A stretch of DNA of 64,000 bases from Pseudogymnoascus destructans (taxonomy: Eukaryota; Ascomycota; Leotiomycetes; Thelebolales; Thelebolaceae): positions 744,001-808,000 of the forward strand of contig NW_020167520.1 of the NCBI RefSeq assembly GCF_001641265.1, given 5' to 3'. The translations under genes were made by a program, and so were the position numbers. How positions within the stretch are numbered: position 1 is the stretch's first letter; each line of letters begins with the position of its first letter. Positions 32,654 to 43,650 of the stretch are shown in pieces. The notes under the pieces are model-generated. The model had not been told where the DNA came from. It worked only from the letters and a program-made list of their open reading frames with translations, and did no database searches.

Positions 32654-34471
32654 CGTTCTTTGTGTCTCTCACACGTCCAACAATAAAACTGGAGGTCGAA
32701 GAAGATTGGATCTGACAGGACCTCGCGGAATCATGGCAGTATCGATGTCGACTTAGAGCTGGCAAACTAAGGGCAGAAGCACCGACAAGCCATGAGCTTG
32801 TTATATAGCATCTAGCTATGCTGATGACATAAGTCTGAGCAAGCTCCTGAGCCCGAAGGAAGGGCCCGCAGAATGGCGTCGGTCACACATGGTGCCACCA
32901 GTCCCAAGGGGCCCGCGTCGAGGCAGCCTCCCGAGGTCCCCGCGGAATGCAAAAGCGGGTTAGATGGGGTCCAGCTGCACCGCGCTCGGCCTATGAGCGC
33001 CGCACGCCATTCCCGACGCTCAGGGAGCGTCCCACCGGCGGTGTCCAAACGTGGACTCCATGAGCTTCAGCCGCAGTTGGATTGGCACGGAGAATGGGGG
33101 GTGGTGAGGGAGATCTCCTTCGCGGCGCCTCTGTCACGAACTATCACCACGGCTGCATCCCCTTCAATTTAGGAGCTGAGGGCGTGGGGGAAACTTGGTG
33201 ATGGAGTAAGATGGAAGCGAGCACGGAGGGACGGAGAGGAGATCGGGAGTTGTGGAACAAGTGAGACGGGGTGTGTAAAAGGCAGTGGTGGAGAGGAGAG
33301 ACACAGAGCGGATTTCTGCATCGCGATGCCCAGTTCCTGCTCCATCCATCCAACAGAGAATAGCCCCTGTAGTCTGAACATCATCACCCTGAGGCGTCCA
33401 ATGATGGGCAGTATGTGTGGCCCATCGAGTTCATCGAGGCAGCTTAGCGCGTTTATGCCCATCTGCCCACTCATTAGTTTGTCGACGGCGTTGAGGCCGA
33501 GCGCGCGCGTTCGTCTTCGGGAACGAGGACTTGGGTCCTTGAGATCCCCCCAGCTAGACTAGATAGAGCCTCCCAGCGCTCGCTTTTTCATTGCCGTCGC
33601 GGGGGGGCGATGACCCTACAAATTCACACTTAACTCAGGATCTCCGTATGTATGTCAGGATGTATGTCAGAATGTATTTCAGAATGTATGTCTCAGTTGG
33701 CGTGTCCGGATGTACTGTGCTATACTGTACGATGTCATTCTTGGAGGTTCGTGATTGCATCACCGCCGCTGAGATATGAGGTGGTATCTGCGTCAATGCT
33801 ATATTGGCCGGTGATATTATGTGCGTCCAATGTATTCGCGATGTGGTAAAGCGAAGAAGTTGTACAATGAAGTTTCACATCCGGCTTGTGTGATTCTGTG
33901 AATCTGGATCCATATCTCTTGTACACATGGATCCGAAAGCACTCTCCGATACTCCTACGATCATCATCAAACTGTACAGTAGCGTCAAAATTCGAGCCCC
34001 TCTCGCGCCTCTCGTCCCTACCTAACTAGGTAATTAGTTGGAGGGAAATCCCCACATTCCAGCGCGACAGGGATCGCAGGCTGCAGTAGTCGTGGTCGCC
34101 TATCTTTCCTGCCATTGGCCTTCCCGCGCGTCTCGCCCACACTACTCGTAGCAAACTCCACCGTTACACGCAGGGTAAATGTGATTGAGATCAAAACGCG
34201 GCACGTGAAGAAAAGAGCCAAGATGTTATTGTTTCGAGGCACCCAAACCCCGGAACACACTCCCACAAACAGGATCGGCGCTGGGATAAGCGGAATGAGA
34301 GAGGGCTATCCAACCCCAGCATCGCGAGAAGACAGGAACACGGATCCTCAGCTTTGCGCCACTTTGTCACGTTCTTGCCCGTCTTGTCTATTGCCGTACG
34401 ATTGTCTTGTTGTGATGGCCCGAAACAGAAACCTGCCCGGTGCAACGATACATGAGGCTCAAGAGTCCTCT
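32654..34471. other. intergenic, no gene seen
   Basis: Contains a short GTATGTCAGAAT-like tandem at 33640-33695. The ORFs present (for example 33169-33474 minus) have no protein-like pattern. Part of it is the promoter of CRY-DASH. Confidence 0.45.
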
Positions 34472-35425
34472 CTAAAATTTATCCCCCAGACCGGCCAGCT
34501 TCACATTCTTCGGCACCACATATAGCGCCCGACCCTCCGTGTACACCAATCCTACCAAATCCTCCACCCTCCCCTTCACCCACGCCTTCCTCTTGCTCGT
34601 CCCATTGTCTGGTCCTTCCTCCATCCACGACCTCACCACCCACCACCCTGCACTCTTAACAGGCCTTTTATATCCCAGCTCAAGTCTTGCTGTAACCCCC
34701 ACGCCTCCGTCCAACCCCCTCATCCCTGTTCGTGCCAAACACTCATCCAGCAGCGTAGCCAACAAGCCTCCATGCACCACCCCCGGCCACCCCGACAGCC
34801 CCCGTCCCAGCCACGCGAGCACAACATACTCCCCCGTCGTCTTGTTGTAGAACACCCGCTGGTACCCAATCCCCCCGTATCCTGCAAGCGGTCCGCTCGT
34901 CAACCTGTTCGCGAGGCCGTCACCCCCAGGCGTCGTATATGCATCCCACGAATCCCATTCCTCCCCGGCCATCGATTTGGCGAGCGGCAGCGCCTCGGCG
35001 TCCGCACGGAGGGCCGTGGTGAGCTTCTGGCCCTCGGGGGACTCGGGGCTAGGGAGCGGAGGGGGCGCCAGTAGACCGGAGCTAAACTTCCCTACCGAGA
35101 GGCCCAGAAGGAGGAAGCCGGAGGCCAGGATGAGGGGGCGAATTGATTTTCGTTGGTTGCGAGGAGGAGGAGGCGGTGAGTGATTGGAATGTGGTGGTGG
35201 TGGTGTGAAGGCATTTAGTTGGGATAGCAGGTCGTTGTGATGGGGGGTTGGCACATCGGGGGGTTGAGAGGGTGGTGGAGTTGAGTATTGCCTGCATTGG
35301 GACGATGAGTAGATGAGATGTCGTGTATGCTGTCCATGTCCAGTCGGTTTGCCTTGGAGCTGGAGCTGGAGGCGGAGGGGGGCGAGCCCTTTTGCGAAGT
35401 TCTTCGTTGCCATTGTATGTCTCAC
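34472..35425 (-). CDS. hotdog-fold thioesterase with a predicted mitochondrial membrane anchor
   Basis: 317 residues, intronless. A long N-terminal targeting-like region (Arg/Gln/Ser/Pro-rich) is followed by one hydrophobic segment (IRPLILASGFLLLGLSVGKF, ~93-112). The C-terminal half is a 4HBT/PaaI-like thioesterase domain: YQRVFYNKTTGEYVVLAWLG, then GWPGVVHGGLLATLLDECLA with the catalytic HGG-x8-E pattern, and ELGYKRPVKSAGWWVV. The family hydrolyses acyl-CoA thioesters. The arrangement (presequence, one helix, hotdog domain) fits mitochondrial inner-membrane fungal thioesterases; the substrate is unknown. The start could be the first ATG or the second, four codons later (MATKNF). Confidence 0.88.
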   Translation of the reverse strand: MRHTMATKNFAKGLAPLRLQLQLQGKPTGHGQHTRHLIYSSSQCRQYSTPPPSQPPDVPTPHHNDLLSQLNAFTPPPPHSNHSPPPPPRNQRKSIRPLILASGFLLLGLSVGKFSSGLLAPPPLPSPESPEGQKLTTALRADAEALPLAKSMAGEEWDSWDAYTTPGGDGLANRLTSGPLAGYGGIGYQRVFYNKTTGEYVVLAWLGRGLSGWPGVVHGGLLATLLDECLARTGMRGLDGGVGVTARLELGYKRPVKSAGWWVVRSWMEEGPDNGTSKRKAWVKGRVEDLVGLVYTEGRALYVVPKNVKLAGLGDKF

Positions 35426-36341
35426 GTAGTCAGTCCAATATCTCCAGATTAATAAGTGTTCGGAATGTCGAATTGGGACGCGGGCTACTCCTGTCTCGTC
35501 TCAGTCACTTAGCTCAGTCGCTGTTGTGTTGTTGTCGCGACGTGTTGGGTTTGAGCTCGGTTGTTTGGCAGAAGGCTTCAATCTCTATATTCCTTATCCG
35601 CTGCCAAGATAACCAGCCCCGTCTGGGACGGCTCGACGAGGCTGAAGAACACGAAGGCAAGCTGCTGCGTTGCAGCAACGCGCATCTTCACCTTCGTCAT
35701 TCGTACAATCCATGCTTCAGATGTGCGACGGCAGTAACACCCGCAGCAATGAGTACTGTTTTCCATGAGCATGAAGCCTTTGATCTTTGCACTTATTCCT
35801 TTCATTATTCGGTTTCCTATGGCTGGTCACTTCGGGCTGAGTCAGTTCCCATTGTCCTTGATCATTTCAGTTCTTGTTCTCCGAGAGTATTTTTAGCAAG
35901 AATGCAAAACATTCTTTGATTCTTTGCCTGATTCTTAACTTTTCTTGTTTTGCTTATCCAGGTAACATAGATCTACGGTCCTTGGCCTTTGTGGGGCTTG
36001 CTTCGGTGATGTTTCCTTCTTTCCTTGCATCGACGAACAATAATAATGCTGTCTAGGTCTTTGAAAGTTATAATTCTTCAAAGAAGCTTTGTCTTTCTTC
36101 ACTGTCCCGAGTCTCAGATAATAACCTTTGTGTCATTCTTGCATAAATACCCCTGCTGTCAAGGTGATCGTTATCATCTCGGCAGCACCATTCGCATTTC
36201 AAAACATTTCTCACCAGTACCATACAACACTATTTGTTAGCTTTTACTGCTGTGCAGTATACACTTCCATCTCCTATTCTCTTGCAGTCTATTTTGGCAC
36301 GTGCCACTCTATTCCACGTCCTCCTCTATCAACCGCTGATC
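35426..36341. other. intergenic, promoter region for two divergent genes
   Basis: Lies between the thioesterase (minus) and the SET gene (plus). No RNA gene or repeat found. Several upstream ATGs precede 36342. Confidence 0.45.
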
Positions 36342-37640
36342 ATGGCCGAACCATGGCCAGTGGGCGAACCGCAGCCAGTGATAATCCCAATGCTGGAGGA
36401 GTACTCCGATGGCACCACCAGTTGCCTAGCACAGTGTCTGTTGGAGGAAATATATCGAGATTACCATTCTAAGCGTTTTACATTCATTGTTGCTCCAGAA
36501 CGAAGGTTAGTTCCCATCTTCCGCTGGCATAAGGACATGCGTTCGCGCATTAACATCCTCTTCTCTGCACTCTCCGGTCCTCAAAGATACAAAATAGTAT
36601 TTGTGGCCATTCTTTCGATATCGCCGGCCTTCATCGAAGCTCTCAGGTACGCTGTTGACGATCTCTGGACATTACTCGTTGGGCACTTGACAGCAAACAA
36701 ATCAAGCATCGAGTTTTTCGCGCGGTCGCGGGGTCTGCCCTGGCTTCGAGCCGTCAGAGAGTTGATCCCTGGATTATGCCGCCGAGACCCAGAGCCTCTT
36801 TTGAGCTCCTTCACTGATCATATTGTGGGACTTTACCCAACTCCCAACTCCATCAGCGATGAAGTCTTGCACCAAAATCTTAACGCCCATGGCCCAGACA
36901 CGTACTATTTATCGATGACAGGCGCGATAGTTCCCATCCTAGCCCCGAGCTACAACGATGCCCAGCCCTCAGACCTCCAAGTTATAGACATCGAAGAGTG
37001 CACCTATGACCCCGCTCTCTTCTACCAATACGACCGTACGCCCGACTGGCCATGGCAAACCTGGCCACGCCAACCCCAAATCTGCGATGCCCCGGACATA
37101 GACGGCGTATACCACGAGCCTCCCCGCTGCGTGAAATGCGACCACCGCTTCTCCGGGGAAGAAGATTGGCATAACCCATTTACTGGCTGCCAATGCCACG
37201 ACATGATGCACGCGTGGCAAGGTGTGTTGATCCAGATAGTTGAGTATCCCCCGTTCCCCGATCAGCCGAACGTCGTGAACCGCGGGGTGCGGGCCCTGCA
37301 AGCATTAGCTCCTAAGGCCCTGATAGGTGAGTACACGGGGGTCCTGGTGCCTAATGCTGATTACGATCCGCATTCTGAGATTTGCGACAACACCTACCTG
37401 TTTGGGTTATATGACCAAACATACCGGCGTTATGTCGCCGCCATCTCGGCGCGGCTGTGTGGGAACTGGACGAGGTTTATCAATCATACTGATGATGAAG
37501 ACAAGCAGAACGTTAAATTTATTAATGTACGGATACTGAACAGATTGAGGGTGATGGTTATGACGACTAAGCAGATCAACCTTGGGGAGGAGATACTGGG
37601 ACATTATGGTGAGGGTTACTTCAAGAGCAGGCAATTCTGA
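36342..37640 (+). CDS. SET-domain protein (putative lysine methyltransferase)
   Basis: 433 residues without an intron when started at ATG 36342 (MAEPWPVGEPQPVIIP); the frame is open 36 codons further upstream, but those residues are hydrophobic and unconvincing. The C-terminal SET domain has NRGVRALQALAPKALIGEYTG (~310-330), FINHTDDEDKQNVKF (the NH-x-C-like site, ~379-393, with NHTD in place of NHSC) and INLGEEILGHYGEGYF (~412-427, the GEE-x-x-x-x-YG motif). There are no pre-SET or post-SET cysteine clusters, but four Cys/His pairs lie upstream in RCVKCDHRFSG...GCQCHDMMHAW, which might bind zinc. SET enzymes transfer methyl from SAM to lysine. The target is unknown. Confidence 0.82.
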   Translation: MAEPWPVGEPQPVIIPMLEEYSDGTTSCLAQCLLEEIYRDYHSKRFTFIVAPERRLVPIFRWHKDMRSRINILFSALSGPQRYKIVFVAILSISPAFIEALRYAVDDLWTLLVGHLTANKSSIEFFARSRGLPWLRAVRELIPGLCRRDPEPLLSSFTDHIVGLYPTPNSISDEVLHQNLNAHGPDTYYLSMTGAIVPILAPSYNDAQPSDLQVIDIEECTYDPALFYQYDRTPDWPWQTWPRQPQICDAPDIDGVYHEPPRCVKCDHRFSGEEDWHNPFTGCQCHDMMHAWQGVLIQIVEYPPFPDQPNVVNRGVRALQALAPKALIGEYTGVLVPNADYDPHSEICDNTYLFGLYDQTYRRYVAAISARLCGNWTRFINHTDDEDKQNVKFINVRILNRLRVMVMTTKQINLGEEILGHYGEGYFKSRQF

Positions 37641-38346
37641 AGCAAATAGACATAGACATAGATATAGATATAGAAGAATACCATTCATTCCTTTGATTCA
37701 TGGCCCAGAAAAGCAAGATAGGTGCTGACATCGATCCCCAGCTCCAAACGATCCCATTGCAGACTCTTGGGCCGCGCGAGTAGTTGCGAGGCTTATGTTG
37801 GTTGTTGGTTACAGATGTGAATAAACGATTGGCGACACGTCGACGGCGCGTAAACCCGAGGTTGTGGCTCATGCAACCTCGTTTTTCGGGAGCGCTTAAA
37901 CAACCACCACCCGTCCACAACCCAGGCTTTCCCCGTTTATTCGTCCCCTGTTTATGCGCCCGGCACGACGGTGAAACGGTATGCACGGCAGGTATGGATA
38001 TAGACGAGTCATACCAGCCGTCATCTGGTCTTTGACGCCGGAAAGTCTGCCAGCAGGGAAGGCTGAGGGTTTTCGGGCGGTCTGCCTGCATCTGCCCGTG
38101 CCCGTGTTGGAAGTCCAACATGCATAGCTGCCTTCATGGCGATCGGCGTATATGAGTCTGCGGGTATGTAAGTAGAGGGACGGAATCGTCTCCCTTTCTT
38201 AAGTCATTACAGTTACTACTCTCATGTTTCTATTTCGCTGCGAGTTTGTGTGACGAGGCTGGTGAAGCCACTATTCAATACATTTCCTACTCATGTTTCG
38301 ATAAGACTGGCATGCAGCATCGAGCCATTACTATTGTTAGCTGCCG
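37641..38346. other. intergenic, no gene seen
   Basis: Separates two plus-strand genes. No repeat or RNA gene recognised. Confidence 0.45.
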
Positions 38347-40152
38347 ATGCGTTGGCTCCTCGGATACGATTGCTCTTCATTCTCCACAGTAGGGCTTTTC
38401 TGTTGCGTGGACGACAAAGACGCGGCATCTACGACGGGTTTCTGTTGCAGATACGGAGAGAAGGCATCTATCACACAGTCTATCCCAAAAATTACCCTTA
38501 CTACTGCGGAGCAGCCAAGGACGAGACTTCACCCGCTCATGATAGCCACCCGACAATCTGCTCAAACACGCCAGCAGTCTTCAATCGCGCCTCCGCAACC
38601 TACAGCGACTCTCACCGTGCCTGTGGCAACTGGTCGAAAGCACATACAGCCTGAAATGGCGCAATCACAATTCATGCCGACTCCTCTTCTGCCCACGGCA
38701 ACTCTCCGGATGAGTTCAACAGCTACTAACCAAGGTGTGACGACGCCCCGGCTGGATTCAACTGCCCAACATCCTTGGAATCGTCAACGACAGTCGTCCT
38801 ACGAGCAACCACGCGAGCCCATAGCACAGCGACAACTGCCGAGTCGGAAACAGCTGCCGTCTTACAATATGCCCCCAACTCAAAGACAACTGTCAACTCG
38901 TCAACGACAGCCGCCCTACGATAATCCCTCTAGTGCAAGACAACCATCGCCTCGTCAACAGCCGTCATCCCAAGGGTTGCTAGTAACTCAGCAACCCACC
39001 GACCCGGAACAGATAGCGGCCCTGAATTTGAAACTTGAAACTTATCGCCAGATCATAGTCGATCTAATGAGGCCGACCATCAGTCAACAAGTGCCCGCAG
39101 TCAGTGCTGAACAGATAAGAACAAGTCTTCGAAAAGCCGTGTCCAATCCACAACCTCGAACCACGGCCACGCCATATCCTGACACTCCACCATACTCCCC
39201 GCCGCCTAAACAAAATGCTGCAAGTCAGTCACAGATAAATCCCGAACGTTTTGAACTGCCTGCGACGAGCCTACAACAATCCAGGCCCGTCCCACGCATC
39301 ATTACAACTCCACCCTACGTGTATACGAACCCTTACAGGAATAAGAGGTCCGAACTTAGTGCAGCAACAGGAAATCACCACAGGACAATTTCTCAACCTC
39401 AAATGGAGCGTTCCCAATGGCCTTCGACGCCGGACCTATCCGAGGCGCCTTCTCGGACGCTCAGCGGGAAAGAAGTGCCCAAGTCAGAGCCGCCCAGACA
39501 GGCTCGTGATTCCAATGATGTCCCTGTGCCACCCGGCTGCTGCATCCTAGACCGGAGAGCCATTGAGCGTGGACTGGGTCTGATGGCGCAGTACTTGCAC
39601 CAAAACAACGCCGACCTGACCATCATTGCCGTCGGCGGGGTGGTCTCTGCGTTCTTCCTCGGCGCCTGGACCACGAGCACCGATGTCGACGCTCTAGGAT
39701 CTACTCTCACCACCGCCCAGCGCAGGTTGCTCGCCAGCGCTGCATTACACGCTAAATCTCGCGGCCCCGTGCGGCTGGGCGACGGGTGGTTCAGTGGCGA
39801 GAGCGCGAAGGATATGCGCCCCGAGGTAGCGCGCGACGTCTACGAACTCTCCAAGCAGCAGAACGACATTGTGTACTGCAGCGAGGGACTGACGGTCTTG
39901 GCGCCGCGGTGGAGTTATGCATTTATGGTGTGCGTGGACCGACTGTCTCGTGGCGTAGGGAGGCCCTATGATATGGGCAATGCGGTGCTGTATATGCATC
40001 AGTACATCAAGATCGGGAAGCACAAGCTGATTCCGATCTTGGGGATTATGAAGTGGGGGGAGGGGTATGGTTTACATGTTACCATGGAGGTACTACGCGT
40101 TGTCAAGGCGCAGTATCTGAGGCATTATGATAGGGAAGCAATTTCGGAATGA
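38347..40152 (+). CDS. hypothetical protein: Gln/Pro-rich N-terminus, nucleotidyltransferase-like C-terminus
   Basis: Up to 601 open codons. Residues ~65-390 are low-complexity and Gln/Pro/Ser-rich (for example RQLPSRKQLPSYNMPPTQRQ). The last ~200 residues look folded: PGCCILDRRAIERGLGLMAQ, then IIAVGGVVSAFFLGAWTTST and DVDALGSTL, resembling the GG...S/T-x-D-x-D pattern of Pol-beta-type nucleotidyltransferase-like domains found in fungal uncharacterised proteins. This is weak evidence: no enzyme activity is claimed. The true start is uncertain. ATG 38539 (MIATRQSAQTRQQ) begins the low-complexity part, and the upstream 64 residues include Cys-rich text that may be non-coding or an exon end. 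Confidence 0.6.
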   Translation: MRWLLGYDCSSFSTVGLFCCVDDKDAASTTGFCCRYGEKASITQSIPKITLTTAEQPRTRLHPLMIATRQSAQTRQQSSIAPPQPTATLTVPVATGRKHIQPEMAQSQFMPTPLLPTATLRMSSTATNQGVTTPRLDSTAQHPWNRQRQSSYEQPREPIAQRQLPSRKQLPSYNMPPTQRQLSTRQRQPPYDNPSSARQPSPRQQPSSQGLLVTQQPTDPEQIAALNLKLETYRQIIVDLMRPTISQQVPAVSAEQIRTSLRKAVSNPQPRTTATPYPDTPPYSPPPKQNAASQSQINPERFELPATSLQQSRPVPRIITTPPYVYTNPYRNKRSELSAATGNHHRTISQPQMERSQWPSTPDLSEAPSRTLSGKEVPKSEPPRQARDSNDVPVPPGCCILDRRAIERGLGLMAQYLHQNNADLTIIAVGGVVSAFFLGAWTTSTDVDALGSTLTTAQRRLLASAALHAKSRGPVRLGDGWFSGESAKDMRPEVARDVYELSKQQNDIVYCSEGLTVLAPRWSYAFMVCVDRLSRGVGRPYDMGNAVLYMHQYIKIGKHKLIPILGIMKWGEGYGLHVTMEVLRVVKAQYLRHYDREAISE

Positions 40153-40581
40153 TTTTAAATATCGCTCTTATATTTTTGGTTTGCTGCATTTTAGCTGGTT
40201 TCATAGCATAAGCGGACCTGGGATGATGGAGTATGCATTGGGATTTAGATGGGCCAGGCCCTTTCTTAGTCTCCTAAATGATACCCCATTCTGTTTTTGA
40301 AGTGCTTTGGAATCTTCATTTGTGATGATAAAAAAACCGGACGGAAGTATGACCCTTAATAAATTTATGTACCCGCAAAAATAACCACGGAAGGAACGAC
40401 TCAACACGAACGACGCAAATAGCTCCTTCCCCAAATAAACTCTTACTTGCCTTTTAATTTCCCCCCCCCGAACCCCTCATCCATAAAAATCTTCGAAATC
40501 CTCAAGCCGGGAGGCATTTTTATGTTGCGAAACTGTTTGCTACATAATGCATATTTTGCCAGTCCCCCTCAACAACCACCA
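40153..40581. other. intergenic before the tRNA
   Basis: AT-rich, no gene seen. ORFs that run through the tRNA here are shadows. Confidence 0.45.
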
Positions 40582-40685
40582 GCCCTGCTGGCACAATTGG
40601 TTAGCGCGTGGGCCTTTTATGCAGATGATTCGTCGTCAGCTAAAAGACAAGCCCAAGGTTCAGGGTTCGAGACCCTGGTGGGGCG
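40582..40685 (+). tRNA. tRNA-Lys (UUU) with intron
   Basis: Acceptor strands GCCCTGC (40582-40588) and GTGGGGC (40678-40684) pair, with two G-U pairs. The D arm includes TGGCACAATTGG (A box) and the T arm CAGGG-TTCGAGA-CCCTG (B box GGTTCGAGACC). The anticodon stem is TGGGC/GCCCA with loop C-T-TTT-A-A; anticodon TTT is at 40616-40618. A ~30-nt intron (about 40620-40649) lies after position 37, the standard place. A T-run follows. Confident as a tRNA; the exact intron edges are inferred from the stem pairing. Confidence 0.92.
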
Positions 40686-40697
40686 TGCATTCTGTGG

Positions 40698-40707
40698 TTT
40701 TTTTTTT
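40698..40707 (+). terminator. Pol III terminator of tRNA-Lys
   Basis: Run of ten T's 13 bp past the tRNA end. Confidence 0.85.
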
Positions 40708-41062
40708 GGGTTTTTTTTGTCGCTTAAGGTCGCCCATCCTAAAGACTTATCTGTATTTATGATTGATGGAGGCTTTGAGGTTTTTTTTTGCACAGCGTTT
40801 GGTTCGTTTGGGTTAGCCAGGCGAGGTGGCGGGTATGAGCTGGTATGCGTTCATCGCCATCACTCTCCTCCGTACGTTCTTGGTGAACAATAATTATGTG
40901 AATATATTACAGGCACGATGATGGTATACTAGCTGCATGGTTTTCTGGTATATAGTTCGATATTTATAGTAAATGGCATACCAGCTACAATCTACGTATT
41001 TCAATGAACTTTTTCATCCAAAGCAAGGTCCCTTCTAAATCTAACACACCCCCACTCTCAAT

Positions 41063-42833
41063 TTACAAGAACTTGCTGTCCTTGACAGTGTACAAGTCGA
41101 CATACTCATCAATAGCCATGGCCTCCAGTTTCTTGCGGTCGTTTCCGAGATCGACAAGCTCCTTAACCCTCGCGGCATCGAAATGCGGGCCGAGATGCCT
41201 CTTGTACTTCTCGAGGATGACCGGCTTGGCCTCCTCTCTCCTGATCCTGTGTCCCAGCGGCGCCTCAACAACGATCTCGTCAAACACCGTGCCGTCGTTA
41301 AGGGTGACGGTAAGCGCGTTGGGGATGGTGCGCAGCTTCTCGTCATGGTAATCGCGGGTGAACTGCTCGTCCTCCACGCACTTGATCTTCTGGCGGAGGC
41401 TCTCGACGAGCGGCGAGGTGGCGGCTTCTCCACCGTCAGTGTAGTCGGTGGCCTCGAGACGTCCGTAGACAAGCATGACCGAGGCCATGTACTGGATGCA
41501 GTGGTCACGATCGGCAAAGTTGTCCATGGGCTTGAACTGTTTGTCGATAATGCGGATGCATGCCTCGTGGGTGCGGCAGGTGATCTCCTTGATGTCGGCG
41601 GCGGACTTGCCCATCGCCTCGAGCTTGTGGTAGACAGCCTTGGCGGCTTCAATCGCAGTCTGCGAGTGGAATTCGGCTATCATCTGGTTAGTCGCTGAAA
41701 ATGTTGAGCGGTGGAAAATCTAGACTTACCAGGGTAGGAGACCTTGAACAAGACGTTCTCCATTACGTAGCTGCCGTATGGGCGCTGGAACTCGAACTTC
41801 TTGCCCTTGAAGAGGACATCGTAGAATCCCCACACTGGTGCGGAGAGGACGGTTGGGACACCGGGCTCGCCCTTGGCGACCTTGAGGACGAGGTTGACGG
41901 CACGCTGGCAAGCGTCACCGGCAGCCCAAGACTTGCGGGACATGGTGTTGGGGGAGTGTCTGTAGGTACGGAGGGACTGGCCGTCAACCCAGGCCTGGGA
42001 GACAGCGTCGGCGGTCTGCTTCTCGGACAGGCCGAGGAGCTTGGAGATGACGGCGGTGGAGGCGACCTTGACGAGGACAACGTGGTCGAGACCGACCTTG
42101 TTGTAGGAGTTGAGGAGAGCCAGGCAGCCCTGGATCTCGTGGGCCTTGATCATGGCCTCGAGAACCTCCTTGACGGTGATGATCTTGCCGTTGCCAAGGT
42201 TTCCGCCAGCACGGTTGGTGCGGGAAATCCAGTCAGCGACAGCGAGGATGGCACCCAGGTTGTCAGATGGGTGACCCCACTCAGCGGCCAACCAGCAGTC
42301 ATTGTAATCTAACCATCTGACCATGGCACCGATGTTGAAGGCAGCGTTGACGGGGTCAAGCTGGAACGGTGTGCCGGGAACCTTGGGGCCGTTGGGGACA
42401 ACGGTGCCCTCAACGATTGGGCCAAGGAGCTTGGTGCACTCCTTGAACCTGAGACCCTCAAGACCACATCCTAGAGTGTCGAGGAAGACGAATCGTGCGG
42501 TGTCGAACTGAGGTTTGCGTTAGCTGGGAGAATCCTTCGGGGGATTGCCGAGGTGGGGTAACATACAGCGAGATCCGAGTCAATCGGGGTGTTGTGGACG
42601 AAAGAAGCGATGTCCTTGATCTCTGGGTCATACTCTCTTGCGACCGGCGCCGGGGGAGCACCAGATTGAAGTTTAGACATCGTGGAGAAGCTGCTGGTTC
42701 TGAGGGCGGCAGAGGTGCGAATGGCGGGGTTGGTGAAGTTGATGCGGTTGAGAGCCTGAGCACGGACGGCTCTAGTCGGTAAGCGGATGGACTGGACAGA
42801 TGCAGCTCGCAGAGTTCTGTTGATCGCCGACAT
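41063..42833 (-). CDS. prpD: 2-methylcitrate dehydratase, mitochondrial (PrpD family)
   Basis: Dehydrates 2-methylcitrate in the methylcitrate cycle, which detoxifies propionyl-CoA. Three exons, 42833-42567, 42507-41730 and 41676-41063, give 552 residues, the family length. The presequence (MSAINRTLRAASVQSIRLPT...RTSSFSTMSK) is Arg/Ser/Ala-rich and fits mitochondrial import. MmgE/PrpD hallmarks: FDTARFVFLDTLGCGLEGLR, LDYNDCWLAAEWGHPSDNLG, QAWVDGQSLRTYRHSPNTMS, RKSWAAGDACQRAVNL, and in the last domain AEFHSQTAIEAAKAVYHKLE and the C-terminal VKDSKFL. The third-exon acceptor is the TAG at 41677-41679, since the nearer CAG would break the frame. Confidence 0.95.
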
Positions 42834-43370
42834 TGTCCTGCTGCCAAAAAGACAGATATCTCCGAAATGGGCAATTGAGAGGCTACGGTGCGGTTTATGG
42901 CTGAGCCGTCGTAATTGGGAGAATTGTGGTGATGTAAGAGAGTGGCCGCTGAAAGGAATTTATGAGACGATTCTGGCCGCTACAGGGTTGGCTTGGGGCA
43001 TTGGGGCGGTTTTGTGGCTATTGCCGGCGTTGCTGGTGTCCATGCCAACACCCGAGGCTAATCGGCCAATTGGACCAACAACCGACCATGTGCGAGGTCG
43101 GCACCTCCTGACATCGACAGCTCCGTGGCAACTCCGGCGATGTTTATTGTATGAAACTATAATGAGGGGTTGACGGTTTTGAGTTATGGTTATATGCTAT
43201 GGGCTTTATTAGGACTTGGCATATTGGATTTGACATGTGCGGGGATTTTTCTGTATACAATTTTAATTGGTAGCATAGAACGCCTCGATTGAATGGAGTA
43301 GTGGGATAAATATAAGATCGTACAGTGATATAGTTCATTGCCCGACACTTCCAAACTACATATAAGATTA
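42834..43370. other. intergenic, promoter of PrpD and edge of the second island
   Basis: No gene seen. The foldback element follows directly. Confidence 0.45.
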
Positions 43371-43531
43371 ACGTATTTCACATGCGAGTGACGCACACAA
43401 CCGAGTGACGCAGCCCATTTTACACCCAAAATCATAAATTTTGTAACTAAATATCTCAACAACTATTTAGTTATAAAATTCATGATTTTAGGTGTAAAAT
43501 GGGGTGCGTCAATCGCATGTGAAATATGTTC
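43371..43531. mobile_element. foldback MITE, about 160 bp
   Basis: Inverted arms of about 70 bp: ACGTATTTCACATGCGAGTG and CCCATTTTACACC...AAATCAT on the left, matched inverted by AAAATGGGGTGCGTCAATCG and CATGTGAAATATGT on the right. Left tip preceded by TA. The left arm carries an extra 17-bp piece (a GTGACGCA duplication). The tip ACGTATTTC resembles the Fot1-like element at 43651, suggesting a Fot1-derived MITE. Confidence 0.8.
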
Positions 43532-43650
43532 GGGCCCAACCGTGAACTGAGCTGGTTCATGAACTGGCCGGCCTAACCGTAAACTCGGCCTAACCCAAAG
43601 TCAGCCTAATAAGTAGTGTAGATAGTATTGTAGAATATTTAAATCCTATA

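Noticed and set aside
32873..33172. 99-codon plus-strand ORF
   Set aside because: Pro/Ser/Arg-rich shadow in GC-rich intergenic DNA without family pattern.
40447..40893. ORF of 148 codons across the tRNA-Lys
   Set aside because: It reads through the tRNA, its intron and T-runs; low-complexity FFFGFFLS is from poly-T. Not coding.
41183..42312. Two long plus-strand ORFs (171 and 203 codons) antisense to the PrpD gene
   Set aside because: They mirror GC-rich third positions of PrpD exons 2 and 3 and show no domain pattern; PrpD is certain on the other strand.
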